A DNA stretch of 32,984 nucleotides from Seison nebaliae (GCA_023231475.1 JALJEE010003233.1:1-32984), one strand, 5' to 3'. Positions 22,091 to 31,421 are shown, counted from the stretch's first letter. Notes: generated from the letters alone by a model not told the origin. A program made the numbers and translations.

Positions 22091-23113
22091 ATGACGTCAT
22101 CTCTAATTAGTTTTACATCAATTATCATCATCTTCTTATTTCATCCGTCGACATCCGTCAATTTCTTGTTTAGTACAAACCCGTTGAATATCAACAATTA
22201 TGATTTCTCTAAAATATCCGTATTAGCGACGACTTATGTTAATCGAACTGTTATCGATATTGTTCATAAGAATAAGAAGAAAATCGTTCCGTTGACTGGA
22301 CTACCAAAAAATTTGACGGATATCGATGAGAGACATATTTGGATAAGAAATAAATTGGATATGATATTGGAAAATCGTTTCGATGGAATCAATATAGATT
22401 ATGAATCAGCGATAAAATTCAATTCATCCGATTATTTTGGAATGAATGAATATATCAAAGAGATTTATTTAGTTTTTAAAACAGCCAAATCCTCTTTACA
22501 AATTACCATTGATGTTGCTTGGAATTCACATTGTATTGATGATCGTTGTTATGATTATGAATTACTGTATAAATTCAGTGATTATCTCATTGTTATGGCA
22601 TATGATGAACAATCAGAAATGTTCACCCGTTATTGTATAGCTTCACCAAATTCTAATGTTAATTATATGGTGAGTGGTATTTATTCATATATATATAACA
22701 ATATTCCTAAAGATCATTTAATCATTGCATTGCCTTGGTATGGCTATATTTATAATTGTACGCATTTCATCGATAATCTTTGTCAAATCAAATCAACTCA
22801 TTGGAAAAATGTAACATGTTCTGATGCTGCTGGTACGGAAATTAATTATTCATTCATCATTAATAATATCCTTAAAAAAAATAGGACAATTGTTCAATTT
22901 GATATTGTGTCTCAAACTCCGTTTTTCAACCGATTTAAAACTTCTCAAAATATGCAACAAATTTGGTTCGATAACGAGAATAGTTTATCAATAAAGATTG
23001 ATCTTATTCAAAAGATGAAATTAGCAGGTGTTGGAGTGTGGGAAATTGATGCTGTTGATTACCAAGATCCAGAGACAACGAACGATATGTGGAGTACATT
23101 ACCTAAACTTTAA
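22091..23113 (+). CDS. CTBS: Di-N-acetylchitobiase (lysosomal GH18 glycosidase)
   Basis: A single exon of 340 residues. It splits the reducing-end GlcNAc from the chitobiose core of free asparagine-linked glycans in the lysosome. Signal peptide MTSSLISFTSIIIIFLFHPS. The GH18 catalytic motif DGINIDYE is intact, with Glu as acid. Other family marks: ITIDVAW, YLIVMAYDEQSE, LIIALPWYGYIYNC, CSDAAG and QIWFDNENSLSIK. The C-terminus (GVGVWEIDAVDY) matches the last strand of the barrel. Compared with vertebrate CTBS, the Cys-rich start of the mature protein is missing, so the barrel begins almost at the signal cleavage site. Several N-x-S/T sites suit a lysosomal glycoprotein. AATAAA at 23138-23143. 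Confidence 0.92.
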   Translation: MTSSLISFTSIIIIFLFHPSTSVNFLFSTNPLNINNYDFSKISVLATTYVNRTVIDIVHKNKKKIVPLTGLPKNLTDIDERHIWIRNKLDMILENRFDGINIDYESAIKFNSSDYFGMNEYIKEIYLVFKTAKSSLQITIDVAWNSHCIDDRCYDYELLYKFSDYLIVMAYDEQSEMFTRYCIASPNSNVNYMVSGIYSYIYNNIPKDHLIIALPWYGYIYNCTHFIDNLCQIKSTHWKNVTCSDAAGTEINYSFIINNILKKNRTIVQFDIVSQTPFFNRFKTSQNMQQIWFDNENSLSIKIDLIQKMKLAGVGVWEIDAVDYQDPETTNDMWSTLPKL

Positions 23114-23282
23114 TTCGATAATCGAGAAAAAATCATTAATAAAATATTTGATGTTCTACCAAATTTTTTTTGTATTATTTCTTATTGATAATTCATATTA
23201 ATAAAATTCCAAAATTGAATATTCGAATTTTTAATGTCGAAGCCGCACAGGATCACCATCGTGAAAATAAGTCTCTTTCAAA

Positions 23283-24114
23283 ATGACAAAAGAAGAACCT
23301 ACAGATATTGTTAGTCAAACAACCGACGATGTCGTATTATCGAATCCCAATAAACGACTTATTGTAATTTTAGAACAAGCCAATTTGGAAACAGTGAAAG
23401 TTTCTCGTTTTCATTAAAAATCTTTATAAAAAATTTTCAAATCAGAATGGTCGATCATATGAATTATTAAATGCTGATCGACATCAACATATTATAAGGA
23501 AACATAAATTGAATTTATCCGATTGTCGACCAGATATTACTCACCAAGTTCATTTTCGTCAGAATTTTTTTTATAAGTTTTTCATATTAAATTTCAGTGT
23601 TTATTGATGTTAATGGATAGTCCATTGAATCGTTCGGGTCATTTACAAGTGTTTGTTCACACGAAGAAAGGTGTTCTCATCGAAATAAATCCACAAACGA
23701 GGATACCACGTACATTCGATAGATTTTGTGGATTGATTGTGCAATTACTGGATGAACTTTGTATTCGTGCTAATGAAACATCTCAGAAATTATTAAAAGT
23801 TTGTCTTATTTCCCTTAATGAAACTTTATGTATTTATTTGATAGATCATTAAAAATCCAGTAACTGATTATTTGCCGAGTGGATGTAAAAAATATGTGAT
23901 GTCGTGTCATGCGGAAAAGCAGATTCATGCTCGAGAATTAGTACCTAAAGATCCAAATGAGATAATTGCAGTGATAATAGGTGCAATTGCCAAAGGATCA
24001 ATTGGTGTGGATTATGGGGAAGGAGAATATTCAATCTGTTCTTATCCTTTATCTGCAGCTTTAGCATGCACCAAAATTTGTACAGCATTTGAAGATGAAT
24101 GGAATATAAAATAA
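23283..24114 (+). CDS. EMG1: Ribosomal RNA small-subunit pseudouridine N1-methyltransferase EMG1/Nep1
   Basis: Exons 23283-23399, 23446-23547, 23598-23798 and 23845-24114 give 229 residues; all introns are phase 0. EMG1 is a SPOUT-class enzyme that methylates N1 of a hypermodified pseudouridine in 18S rRNA and is needed for 40S assembly in the nucleolus. Landmarks: LIVILEQANLETVK, YELLNADRH, RPDITHQ, LLMLMDSPLNRSGHLQVF, EINPQTRIPRTFDRFCGL, KNPVTDYLP, and the SAM-pocket region AVIIGAIAKGSIGVDY with CSYPLSAALACTK. The length matches the core family. AATAAA at 24123-24128. Confidence 0.95.
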
Positions 24115-24583
24115 GAATATAAAATAAATCTCTCTCATAAAAAGAAAAATATCATTTGTAAAATTTTCATTCATTTCATTTTACGCGAAAATAAACATAA
24201 TATTTTTCCCTTATCTTTTTTTGGAGCTTGTTTATTGATGAGAGTTTTGAACGAAAAAAATTATTCGCAAAAGAATTTGAGAGAATTGGAAAAAACTGAC
24301 ATACACCAAAATAAATGAGAGACAATTGAATGAATTCTTTTTTCTTCGTTCAATGAAAAGAATGTTTTAAGATACATTTTGCCCATTGGGAAATGGGAAA
24401 TTGAAAATTTATTTATTCAAACATACCCATCAATATTCATAGTCGAAACTCATTCAATAATCTTTCTTACCTAGAAATTTCATTCTTTCTTTCTCCAAAT
24501 TGTTTCCGAAAGAAAAAATGAAATTCATTTAAATTCAACTTTTGGCAGTGTGTTGATTTGAGGAATAATTTGGAAGGAAAAAA
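24115..24583. other. EMG1-DCAF7 intergenic spacer
   Basis: No gene seen. It holds the EMG1 poly(A) signal and DCAF7 upstream DNA. CTTTTGGCAG ending near 24548 resembles a splice acceptor 36 bases before the DCAF7 ATG. Confidence 0.4.
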
Positions 24584-25850
24584 ATGACTGATAGTGGAAA
24601 TAAACGTCGCGAAATTTATAAATTTAATGCATCTTGGCCCATCTACGCTGTGAATTGGACATATCGATCAGATTCATTATTCCGAGTGATTATTGGATCA
24701 TTTCTTGAAGAATATACGAATAAAGTTCTCTCCAATAATTCTTCTGACAATTCAAGAATGAATAATATTTTCTATTAAAATAATTTTAGATACAAATTGT
24801 GAGTTTGAATGAAGATGTCGGAACGTTTCAAGTTGAGGCGACTGTTGATCATCCGGTACATATTTGATTGATAATTATTCGATTATGAAATTTATTTATT
24901 TTAGTATCCCGCTACAAAAGTAATATGGATTCCTGATCAAGTTCCTTCTTATTCTATCAAACTTTTTCCATTTAATTTTGAAATTTGAAGAATGATGAAT
25001 ATTGTTCTCTCTTTGCAACGACCGGTGACTATTTAAGATTGTGGCAAGTGTCATCTAATGGAAGTGATGCGAAACAAATATCTTTGTTGAACAATGTTTA
25101 AATTTATTTTTTTTTAAAAATATTCTTTTATTCTTTTAACAGAATAAAAATTCCGATTATTGTTCTCCATTAACATCTTTCGATTGGTGTGAAAAAGATT
25201 GTAGAATTCTTGCAACGGCATCTATTGATACGACGGTGACAATTTGGGATTTGTTGGTGGAAAAGAAGATTGGAGAGATAAAGGAGAATCGGAAAAATAT
25301 TTCATCTGCATCGTTGAAAACTCAATTGATTGCTCATGACAATGAAGTGTTCGATGTGGCCTTTGCAAGAGGATCAGCTGCTTCTTCAGATGTTTTTGCA
25401 TCAGTTGGAGCTGATGGTTCGTTAAGAATGTTCGATCAAAGAAATCTACAACATTCCACTATCGTTTTTGAAGAACCAAAAAATACACCATTATTACGAT
25501 TATCTTGGAATGCAGTAGATGATCATTATATCGCAACAATTGCTCTTCGTAGTAGTGATGTTTTCATATTTGATATTCGCGTTCCTAGTACACCGGTAGC
25601 TCGTCTTACATCTCATGTGGCACCGGTAAATGCCGTTTGTTGGGCACCGCATTCCGCTTGTCATATCGTTACAGTTGGAGATGATTCATTGGCGTTAATT
25701 TGGGATGTATCTCGTGTACCGATTGTGAATGAAGATCCAATATTGGCTTATACTGCGTCGTCAGAAATTAGTGGAGTTGCTTGGAACGCTAAAGTTCCTG
25801 AATGGACAACGATTGTTCATGATTCGACACTGGAATTTTTACGTGTATAA
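24584..25850 (+). CDS. DCAF7: DDB1- and CUL4-associated factor 7 (WDR68/HAN11), WD40 protein
   Basis: Exons 24584-24724, 24790-24855, 24905-24940, 24991-25095 and 25143-25850 give 351 residues (human 342); all introns are phase 0. DCAF7 is a WD40 propeller that scaffolds DYRK1A/HIPK kinases and can serve as a CUL4-DDB1 substrate receptor. Recognised blocks: REIYKFNASWPIYAVNW, GSFLEEYTNK, VDHPYPATKVIWIPD, TSFDWCE, LIAHDNEVFDVAFARG, FASVGADGSLRMFDQR, LEHSTI-like LQHSTIVFEEP, TPVARLTSH, HIVTVGDDSLALIWDVS, EDPILAYTA and the ending LEFLRV. Propeller repeats run through the whole length with no gaps. Exon 3 has only 12 codons. Confidence 0.95.
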
Positions 25851-26278
25851 TTAAAAGTTAAGACAATCAAATTCTTGTGTGGAATTAGTAGAATATGTTA
25901 TAAAATTTATAATTTTCATTTTTCTCACTTTTATAGATCTGCTTTCTTTAAGAACGATCGTTGTAAAATTTGGTTTTTTATTTTTAATTTTCATTTCCAT
26001 CTTTATTAAATGTCTCGTAAATAAAATATTTTAATTCTTGTAATAATATTCTCTTTCAAATGAAATATTATTTTCGGTATTAAGAACAAATTTAGTTTTT
26101 CAACAAATTTAGAATTAAAAAATTTGTATCTAAAATTAACGTTTTTACTGGTAATAATTTGCGCTCATCAAATTTCGTATAAGAGACTGTTCAGAAGAAG
26201 AGAAAATATAAAAATTATTTTTACTAATTTGTAGATAGACTACACTTTTTATTGAAATAATCTGTTACACTTAAAATC
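25851..26278. other. DCAF7-ELOC intergenic spacer
   Basis: No gene seen. AATAAA at 26020-26025 is the probable DCAF7 poly(A) signal. ACTAATTTGTAG ending at 26234, 45 bases before the ELOC ATG, resembles a splice acceptor. Confidence 0.4.
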
Positions 26279-26728
26279 ATGAGTCAAAGCGACGGAGAAA
26301 GTAATATGGATGTCAGTTTAGAAGAGAAAGAAGTACATCTCGATGGATTAACGTCCACTCGAGATACACAGGTGTCACTCTTCGATTTAGATGATTTATC
26401 ATCTCAAAGTGAAAATGTTGTTAAGGAGAAGAATCCTTATGTGAAACTGATATCTTCAGACGAACATGTTTTCTTTATTAAAAGAGAATATGCAATGATA
26501 TCAAAAACTATATCGGCGATGTTGTCTGGTCCAGGAGAATCGGAAGGAGATGATGAAAATGAGATAATGTTAGCTCAAATTCCATCACATATCTTATCGA
26601 AAGTTTGTCATTACTTTCTTTATCAAACATACTGGACGACGAACAATAATGAGTATCCCACCAAATTTAAAATTTCACCAGACACGGTTCTCGAATTGTT
26701 GATGGCATCCAATTATTTGGATTGCTGA
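26279..26728 (+). CDS. ELOC: Elongin C with an N-terminal acidic extension
   Basis: A single exon of 149 residues (human 112). Elongin C is a BTB/SKP1-fold adaptor joining elongin B and BC-box proteins to CUL2/CUL5 ligases. From residue about 52 the match is close: YVKLISSDEHVFFIKREYAM, AMLSGPGE, IPSHILSKVCHYFLYQ, and the ending LELLMASNYLDC. The first 50 residues are Ser/Asp/Glu-rich (LFDLDDLSSQSEN) and have no counterpart in the usual short N-terminus. The only in-frame Met before the core that keeps a normal length would be inside the fold, so the extension is probably translated. Met at residue 10 is an alternative start. Confidence 0.93.
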   Translation: MSQSDGESNMDVSLEEKEVHLDGLTSTRDTQVSLFDLDDLSSQSENVVKEKNPYVKLISSDEHVFFIKREYAMISKTISAMLSGPGESEGDDENEIMLAQIPSHILSKVCHYFLYQTYWTTNNNEYPTKFKISPDTVLELLMASNYLDC

Positions 26729-26933
26729 AGAAAGTGATAAATGATATGGGAGCGGTTAATGGACACCAACTACAACTCAATAAATTAAATGAAATTTTTT
26801 AGCGTTGAATTTAATGCGAAATTCCATTTATATGCATTTTTTTATTGTTCTTAAATAAATTTATTTAATCTACTAAAGTAAACAATATGATTCTACAGTG
26901 AATGAAAAAAAATTCATTGAACAACATTTTTCA

Positions 26934-28554
26934 ATGTATTTTATAAAAATCTATTCATTTTTATTGGGTTGTATAGTGATATATGAATTTCAAAAATATG
27001 TTTTACCATTTTTCTACATTCATCAAGTACGTGAAAATGAAGTCCGAATAAACAAATCATTAGAAAAAGTCGAGGTAGTAGATAGCAAGGTAGTAAAAAA
27101 GAAAAAAAATCGAAAAGGTAAAATAATTCCTCCACTCTTCCTCAATTTATCAATAACGAATGCATGGAAGAAATTAACACTTCAACCATTAAATAATATT
27201 ACACATATTACATTAAAGAAACATCTATTGGATTATTTGGAAGTGCGTTCAAAATGCCCATCAAATATATTTTTAAAATTAAACAATTCATCAACGAAAT
27301 TGAAATGTGAAAATTTTTGGCAGTTTAAAGGTTTCAATATTGCCATCTATTTTAATCCTTTCTTCCATGTTCTTCCTCTTATAGATAATCAATCAGTTTG
27401 GCGTGTTTCACCAAAAAGCGATGAGAATTATAGAACTTTCGTTTATAATGGAAGTTATACACCTCGACATTGCCAAGCATTGCAACGAGTAGCTCTTATT
27501 ATACCTTATAGAGATAGAGAGAAACATCTCGAAATATTCTTGCATCACATTCATCAATTTCTTCAGAAACAAAGTATTAATTACGTAATAGTTTTAGTAG
27601 AACAAGTTCATATTATTCCTTTGATTTATTTTCAGTATATTATTCAGATCGATCGTCATATGTTCAATCGAGGTAGTTTACTTAATGTCGGAGTAATAGA
27701 AGCCGTAAAAATGGATCCATCAATTAGTTGTATAATTTTTCATGATGTGGATCTTTTGCCGTTAAGATTATCCAATTTTTATAATTGTTTAGACCAACCT
27801 ATTCATATGTCATCGGCAATTGATGTTTTGCATTACAAGTTTCTCTAATTAATTCCATTCATCGTTTTAACCGTTCATTTAATCTCTTAGATTGCCATAT
27901 CAAACATTGTTGGGTGGTGTATCAAGTTTCCCGGTAAATGTTGTGTTTGCAGTTAATGGATTTGCCAACATTTATTGGGGATGGGGAGCTGAAGATGATG
28001 ATCTATCTCAAAGGTTCTACAAATAACTTAAATGTAGGTAATTAATGAAAAGAAACTATTTTTAGAGTTCACTATTATTATAGGCAGAATTTTCACAGAT
28101 TCAAATTTCGACATTATCATAATACTTACGATAGTGGAAGATATACGATGGCGATGCATAATCATTCGGATTATCAACAAAATGGGTTAAAATTATTCCT
28201 AGATAGACGATTACCATAATTTGTGTTGCAGGATGTTATATAGGAATTACCGTAAATTTTTGAAAAGCGGTTTAAATACTCTCACATACAATTCTTCTTG
28301 TACTGCGACGAAATTGTATATGCATATAAAAGTATCCATCAAAGAAGAGGATTGGCCATCTTATAAAAAATTAAGAAGTAAAAATCAATGGAAGAAAACT
28401 AATAAATCGAAACCACTAGTTTAATTAACTGTATTCACAACTGAAATTAATCTATCCTCTTGTCCATTCACAGAATTTGACGGAAGTACAAAAAAATAAA
28501 TTAATATCATTAACAAAAGATGATATAGTTCCACATCAAGTCGTTACGCAATAA
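26934..28554 (+). CDS. Beta-1,4-galactosyltransferase (B4GALT1-6 type)
   Basis: Type II Golgi enzyme. Exons 26934-27605, 27648-27838, 27891-28013, 28066-28185, 28232-28418 and 28474-28554 give 457 residues. The first in-frame ATG directly precedes the membrane anchor (MYFIKIYSFLLGCIVIYEF). The catalytic domain shows VALIIPYRDREKHL, FNRGSLLNVG, the metal-binding DVD in FHDVDLLPL, LPYQTLLGGVSSF, NGFANIYWGWGAEDDDLSQR and GLNTLTY. WGWGxEDDD points to B4GALT1-6 rather than B4GALT7. The 42-base intron at 27606-27647 has no in-frame stop, so an unspliced reading would insert 14 residues; an acceptor at 27635 would keep four of them. The final exon is inferred: a GT at 28419 and TTCACAG at 28473 join in phase 0 to 26 more open codons. 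Without it the protein ends at 28424. The acceptor substrate is unknown. Confidence 0.85.
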
Positions 28555-28917
28555 ATAATGAAGTCTTATAAATATAACGGGGCAACTACAAATATATCGA
28601 TATAGATGTTAAGAGGACGTACCCTTTCTTACTAATGTTAACTTAACCATAAACAGAATTTAAAAAAAAACTAGTTCATACCAAATGATTCAATTTCAAC
28701 AAATTACAAAAATGTTATAGAAAAAGATTCCCATAAATTTTCATTTTCTAATCAATATGTAAATTATTTATATTAATCTCAAAAGTTCATTGATATCATA
28801 CATGAGAAAAATTTGGACGAAAAGACGATTGAAATCGATTATTGTGGATACAGTTCGGCAAAAATATAGATAATAATTTTTTCCAGAATTTTCATTCAAA
28901 ATTTTTTTATAAATAAA
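28555..28917. other. Convergent spacer between B4GALT (+) and SLC35B4 (-)
   Basis: AT-rich, with no gene or clear repeat. It must hold both 3' untranslated regions. Confidence 0.4.
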
Positions 28918-29931
28918 TTACTCTTTCTTCTCTTCAACTTTTTTCTGTCCAAATATTTTGCTTGAGGTATATAGCAACGTACCGGTGAACACGGCTGCTG
29001 TAGATAACCAGTGAACGATTGTGAATGGATTTTGGAAGTACCAAATGGAGAATATTAAAGAGACGAATTTTCTCAATGTAATAATTAAGGTAACAGTCAA
29101 TGCGTGACATTCGATAGTTAAAGTAAAGACGGATGAAATACAAATATATTGGGTCACAATATTTCCCAATAATAACATCCAAGGCGATACAGTTGAAACA
29201 ATATTGGCCATTATTCGAATTTGAGGTATAAGATCAGGTAAAAGTAGAATAAAGGTAGGCAGTGGTAGTAAATGACAAAAGAATAATGCTTCTTCTGTAT
29301 ATTTCCCATATTTTGAATAAACTCTCTCCTGTTGTATACCCAAACGTGCCGACAATACCATGGCGATGATGAGAATTAATAATCCAAAACACCACCATAA
29401 ATAAGCGACAATTGACGCATTTTCAACTATTTCGTCTGTAGTATTTGTCAAATTTTGGGTTACCATCTTCAATTCTGAACTTTTTAAATTTGCGGAAGCA
29501 ATCGTAGCACTTGTTATTCCAACGGCAATCAATAGAACCGCCAAATATTCTTCTAATTTATATCGTCGATTTTGCATGACGACACCTAATATCATTGTAC
29601 AAATGAGCGATCCAGATCGGAAGATCATATGTAATGGCATAGCGATATCGAAACTCAATGCGTAATTGTTGAGAATACTAACAATTGTAAATAATAAAAC
29701 TATTTTCACATATTCCATTATTGGTATATGGGAAAAGAATATAGATTTCTGATTATTCTCTCGAAAAATGAGTCGTTTAGATAATCCGATTGAAGAAACG
29801 AATACAAATTGCGCCAGTGTCACTATATTGCCAACACCTTGTTGCATTTTCACTAAAGTTTCCAAAAAGTAAACATTGGTGCAACAACCGATATATACGA
29901 AGAGAATGGCAAGACAAGCTTTCAGATTCAT
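28918..29931 (-). CDS. SLC35B4: Nucleotide-sugar transporter SLC35B4 (UDP-xylose / UDP-GlcNAc)
   Basis: A single exon of 337 residues from the ATG at 29931; an upstream in-frame TTG adds nothing recognisable. It exchanges UDP-xylose and UDP-GlcNAc into the Golgi/ER lumen. About ten membrane helices. Landmarks: FVYIGCCTNVYFLE, GNIVTLAQF, NNYALSFDIAMPLHMIFRSG (nearly invariant in the family), MSAR-like LSARLGIQQE, EALFFCHLLPLP, NIVTQYICI, LTVTLIITLRKFVSLIFSI and YFQNPFTIVHW. The C-terminus is Lys-rich (KKVEEKKE). It lies 149 bases after DENR in the same direction. TTATTATTATTAG ending at 29956, 24 bases before the ATG, looks like a splice acceptor. Confidence 0.95.
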   Translation of the reverse strand: MNLKACLAILFVYIGCCTNVYFLETLVKMQQGVGNIVTLAQFVFVSSIGLSKRLIFRENNQKSIFFSHIPIMEYVKIVLLFTIVSILNNYALSFDIAMPLHMIFRSGSLICTMILGVVMQNRRYKLEEYLAVLLIAVGITSATIASANLKSSELKMVTQNLTNTTDEIVENASIVAYLWWCFGLLILIIAMVLSARLGIQQERVYSKYGKYTEEALFFCHLLPLPTFILLLPDLIPQIRIMANIVSTVSPWMLLLGNIVTQYICISSVFTLTIECHALTVTLIITLRKFVSLIFSIWYFQNPFTIVHWLSTAAVFTGTLLYTSSKIFGQKKVEEKKE

Positions 29932-30080
29932 TTGTAACGACAAATGACTATCAGTCTAATAATAATAAAAAGAATCTTCTATAGAAAAGAAATTAATTAA
30001 ATTAATTAGAGGAAATTGGATAATTTATAAGGAATAAAATGGGGAGGAAAAAATTGTCATTTTCACAAAATATATTTCAC

Positions 30081-30899
30081 TCATTTCAATTTAATCAGAT
30101 CTTTATCAATCGAAAACTTTTCACTTATAATTGGTATCAGAGTTTTACTGTAATCTCCTTGCAACGTCAATTCCTTATCACTTCCCACGGCACAACCACA
30201 GCTAAATTTCTGTGAGAAAGCCTTTTTCGCCGCACTCAATTTCACGTTATGTGTCGACAAATTTGAAATGGTTGTCAATCGCTTTCCTCGATTCATGGTC
30301 ACCGATATCAAGATCTCTTTCGGTTCTTCAGTTTTGGTAACAATTTTATTAGCTTTTCCACCTCTTGATTGATGGCCTGTAGATTTCTCTTTCGAATTGT
30401 TCATTAATCACAAACAATTCAAAAAGAAAAAATATCATTATGAGATATCGAAGGTTAATATTTCGAACGTAGTTTCAACGAGGGGAAAATAGAAGTTTAA
30501 ACGACATATTATTTCAAGTTGTATATGAAAAATTTTTCTTTTTCAATTGTTTGTGATTAATAAATAATTCTAAATTAATTAAGCAATTTTTATAAACTAA
30601 CCGTTCGATACTCGAGTAGCATTAGCGGAACTTACTTTCTCATCGAAATTAGATATACATGTTGTTGTTGCTCTTGTTGAAAGAATACCATCATCATCAT
30701 CATTATTATCATCCTCATCATTCAATTGGAGATCGTTCAGTCGATTAAGTGCTACCATATCATTGATATTCATTCGATTTCTACGAAGCCACATAACACA
30801 TTTACTGTAATTTGGACCATATTCACAATATTCGTAAGGCAATCCACATTGACCACAATATTCCACTTCTAACGCTTTTAATTCAGTGGTTGTGTCCAT
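30081..30899 (-). CDS. DENR: Density-regulated protein DENR (translation reinitiation factor)
   Basis: Exons 30899-30602 and 30376-30081 give 197 residues, matching human DENR (198). With MCTS1 it acts on 40S subunits in reinitiation and in post-termination tRNA release. Exon 1 has the zinc-binding N-terminus VEYCGQCGLPYEYCEYGP followed by KCVMWL. An acidic Asp/Asn-rich linker follows (DEDDNNDDDDG). Exon 2 encodes a basic stretch and the SUI1/eIF1-like domain (ILISVTMNRGKRLTTI, FSQKFSCGCAV, LTLQGDY). The intron (30377-30601, 225 bases) is about four times longer than others here and contains a large inverted repeat. A different acceptor at 30387 also keeps the frame. TTTAATTTTTAG ends one base before the ATG. 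Confidence 0.93.
30403..30561. repeat. 29-bp inverted repeat with TTAA ends inside the DENR intron (MITE-like)
   Basis: The arms 30403-30431 and 30533-30561 are reverse complements at 28 of 29 positions, separated by 101 bases. Each arm carries ATTAATCACAAACAATT and a run of TTTTTCTTTTT or its complement. Both ends show TTAA next to TCACAAAC, as would a target duplication of a piggyBac-type MITE. Removing the unit would leave an intron near 70 bases, the local norm. On the transcript the arms lie about 40 bases after the donor and 25 before the acceptor. Confidence 0.75.
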
Positions 30900-30900
30900 T

Positions 30901-30918
30901 CTAAAAATTAAAGAAATA
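30901..30918 (-). promoter_or_regulatory. Splice-acceptor-like site directly before the DENR ATG
   Basis: On the minus strand TTTCTTTAATTTTTAG ends one base before the start codon. The upstream gene stops only 44 bases earlier, leaving no room for a promoter and 5' untranslated intron. A trans-splice acceptor is the simplest reading. Confidence 0.5.
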
Positions 30919-30945
30919 TTCTAACAAAAATTAAAATGGAAAAAA

Positions 30946-31395
30946 TCAATCATCTGATAATTCATTTAAATACATTTGTTGATGTAGAAGTCGATATGAT
31001 TCGGAAAAGTTTTTTGCAGCTTTTGCCGCTTTTGCATTATGTCGAATCGTTTCAGTGGCCAATGGTGTCGTTCCCATAAATAATGGCATTTGTTTCATAT
31101 CTTTCATATTTAACATCGTTTCGAATTCATTCTTCAACTGATCGGCATCGATACGAGATAAATATCTATATGTTGCATCTGTATCGAACACTTTCCTCCA
31201 ATACATCGATAATGGCATTAGAGAACTAATATCAGGAAATAATAAAGGAAATTGAGTATTCCATTCGCGAATTCCATCATGACAAAAATATTCATTTTTT
31301 CCATTTAAACTTTTGTGTTCATCACCTTCTCCTATCTTCTCCACAATGAATTCCTCTTCATCTTCAATTATTTCTATATTATTATCAATCTCCAT
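30946..31395 (-). CDS. Unknown small acidic protein between SCLY and DENR
   Basis: A single exon of 149 residues from an ATG at 31395. I do not recognise the family. The first 28 residues are strongly acidic (IEIIEDEEEFIVEKIGEGDE). The middle is Trp/aromatic-rich and probably folded (IREWNTQFPLLFPDISSLMP, then YWRKVFD). The C-terminal part is helical and Ala-rich (RHNAKAAKAAKNFSESYRLL). There is no signal peptide or membrane segment. It starts 69 bases after the SCLY stop and ends 46 bases before the DENR ATG, all on one strand, which suggests co-transcription. Codon use and open length look like those of its neighbours, so a real gene is likely. Confidence 0.7.
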   Translation of the reverse strand: MEIDNNIEIIEDEEEFIVEKIGEGDEHKSLNGKNEYFCHDGIREWNTQFPLLFPDISSLMPLSMYWRKVFDTDATYRYLSRIDADQLKNEFETMLNMKDMKQMPLFMGTTPLATETIRHNAKAAKAAKNFSESYRLLHQQMYLNELSDD

Positions 31396-31405
31396 GAAAT
31401 AGTAT

Positions 31406-31421
31406 CTAATATAAAAATAAA
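31406..31421 (-). promoter_or_regulatory. Splice-acceptor-like site before the unknown gene
   Basis: On the minus strand TTATTTTTATATTAG ends 10 bases before the ATG at 31395 and 58 bases after the SCLY stop. No AATAAA is seen on this strand between the two genes. Confidence 0.45.

Noticed and set aside
27606-27647. Treating VHIIPLIYFQ as part of the galactosyltransferase
   Set aside because: It falls between two blocks that are adjacent in the family and is bounded by GT and CAG.
26934-29931. B4GALT and SLC35B4 as a functional glycosylation cluster
   Set aside because: They are convergent, and B4GALT uses UDP-galactose while SLC35B4 carries UDP-xylose/UDP-GlcNAc; adjacency is better explained by gene density.
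29932-29943. SLC35B4 start at 29943
   Set aside because: That codon is TTG; the ATG at 29931 leads directly into the first membrane helix.
30377-30404. A separate start at MNNSKEKS for a short SUI1 protein
   Set aside because: The frame joins the zinc-binding exon at a phase-1 junction and gives the full normal DENR length; an alternative promoter remains possible but unsupported.
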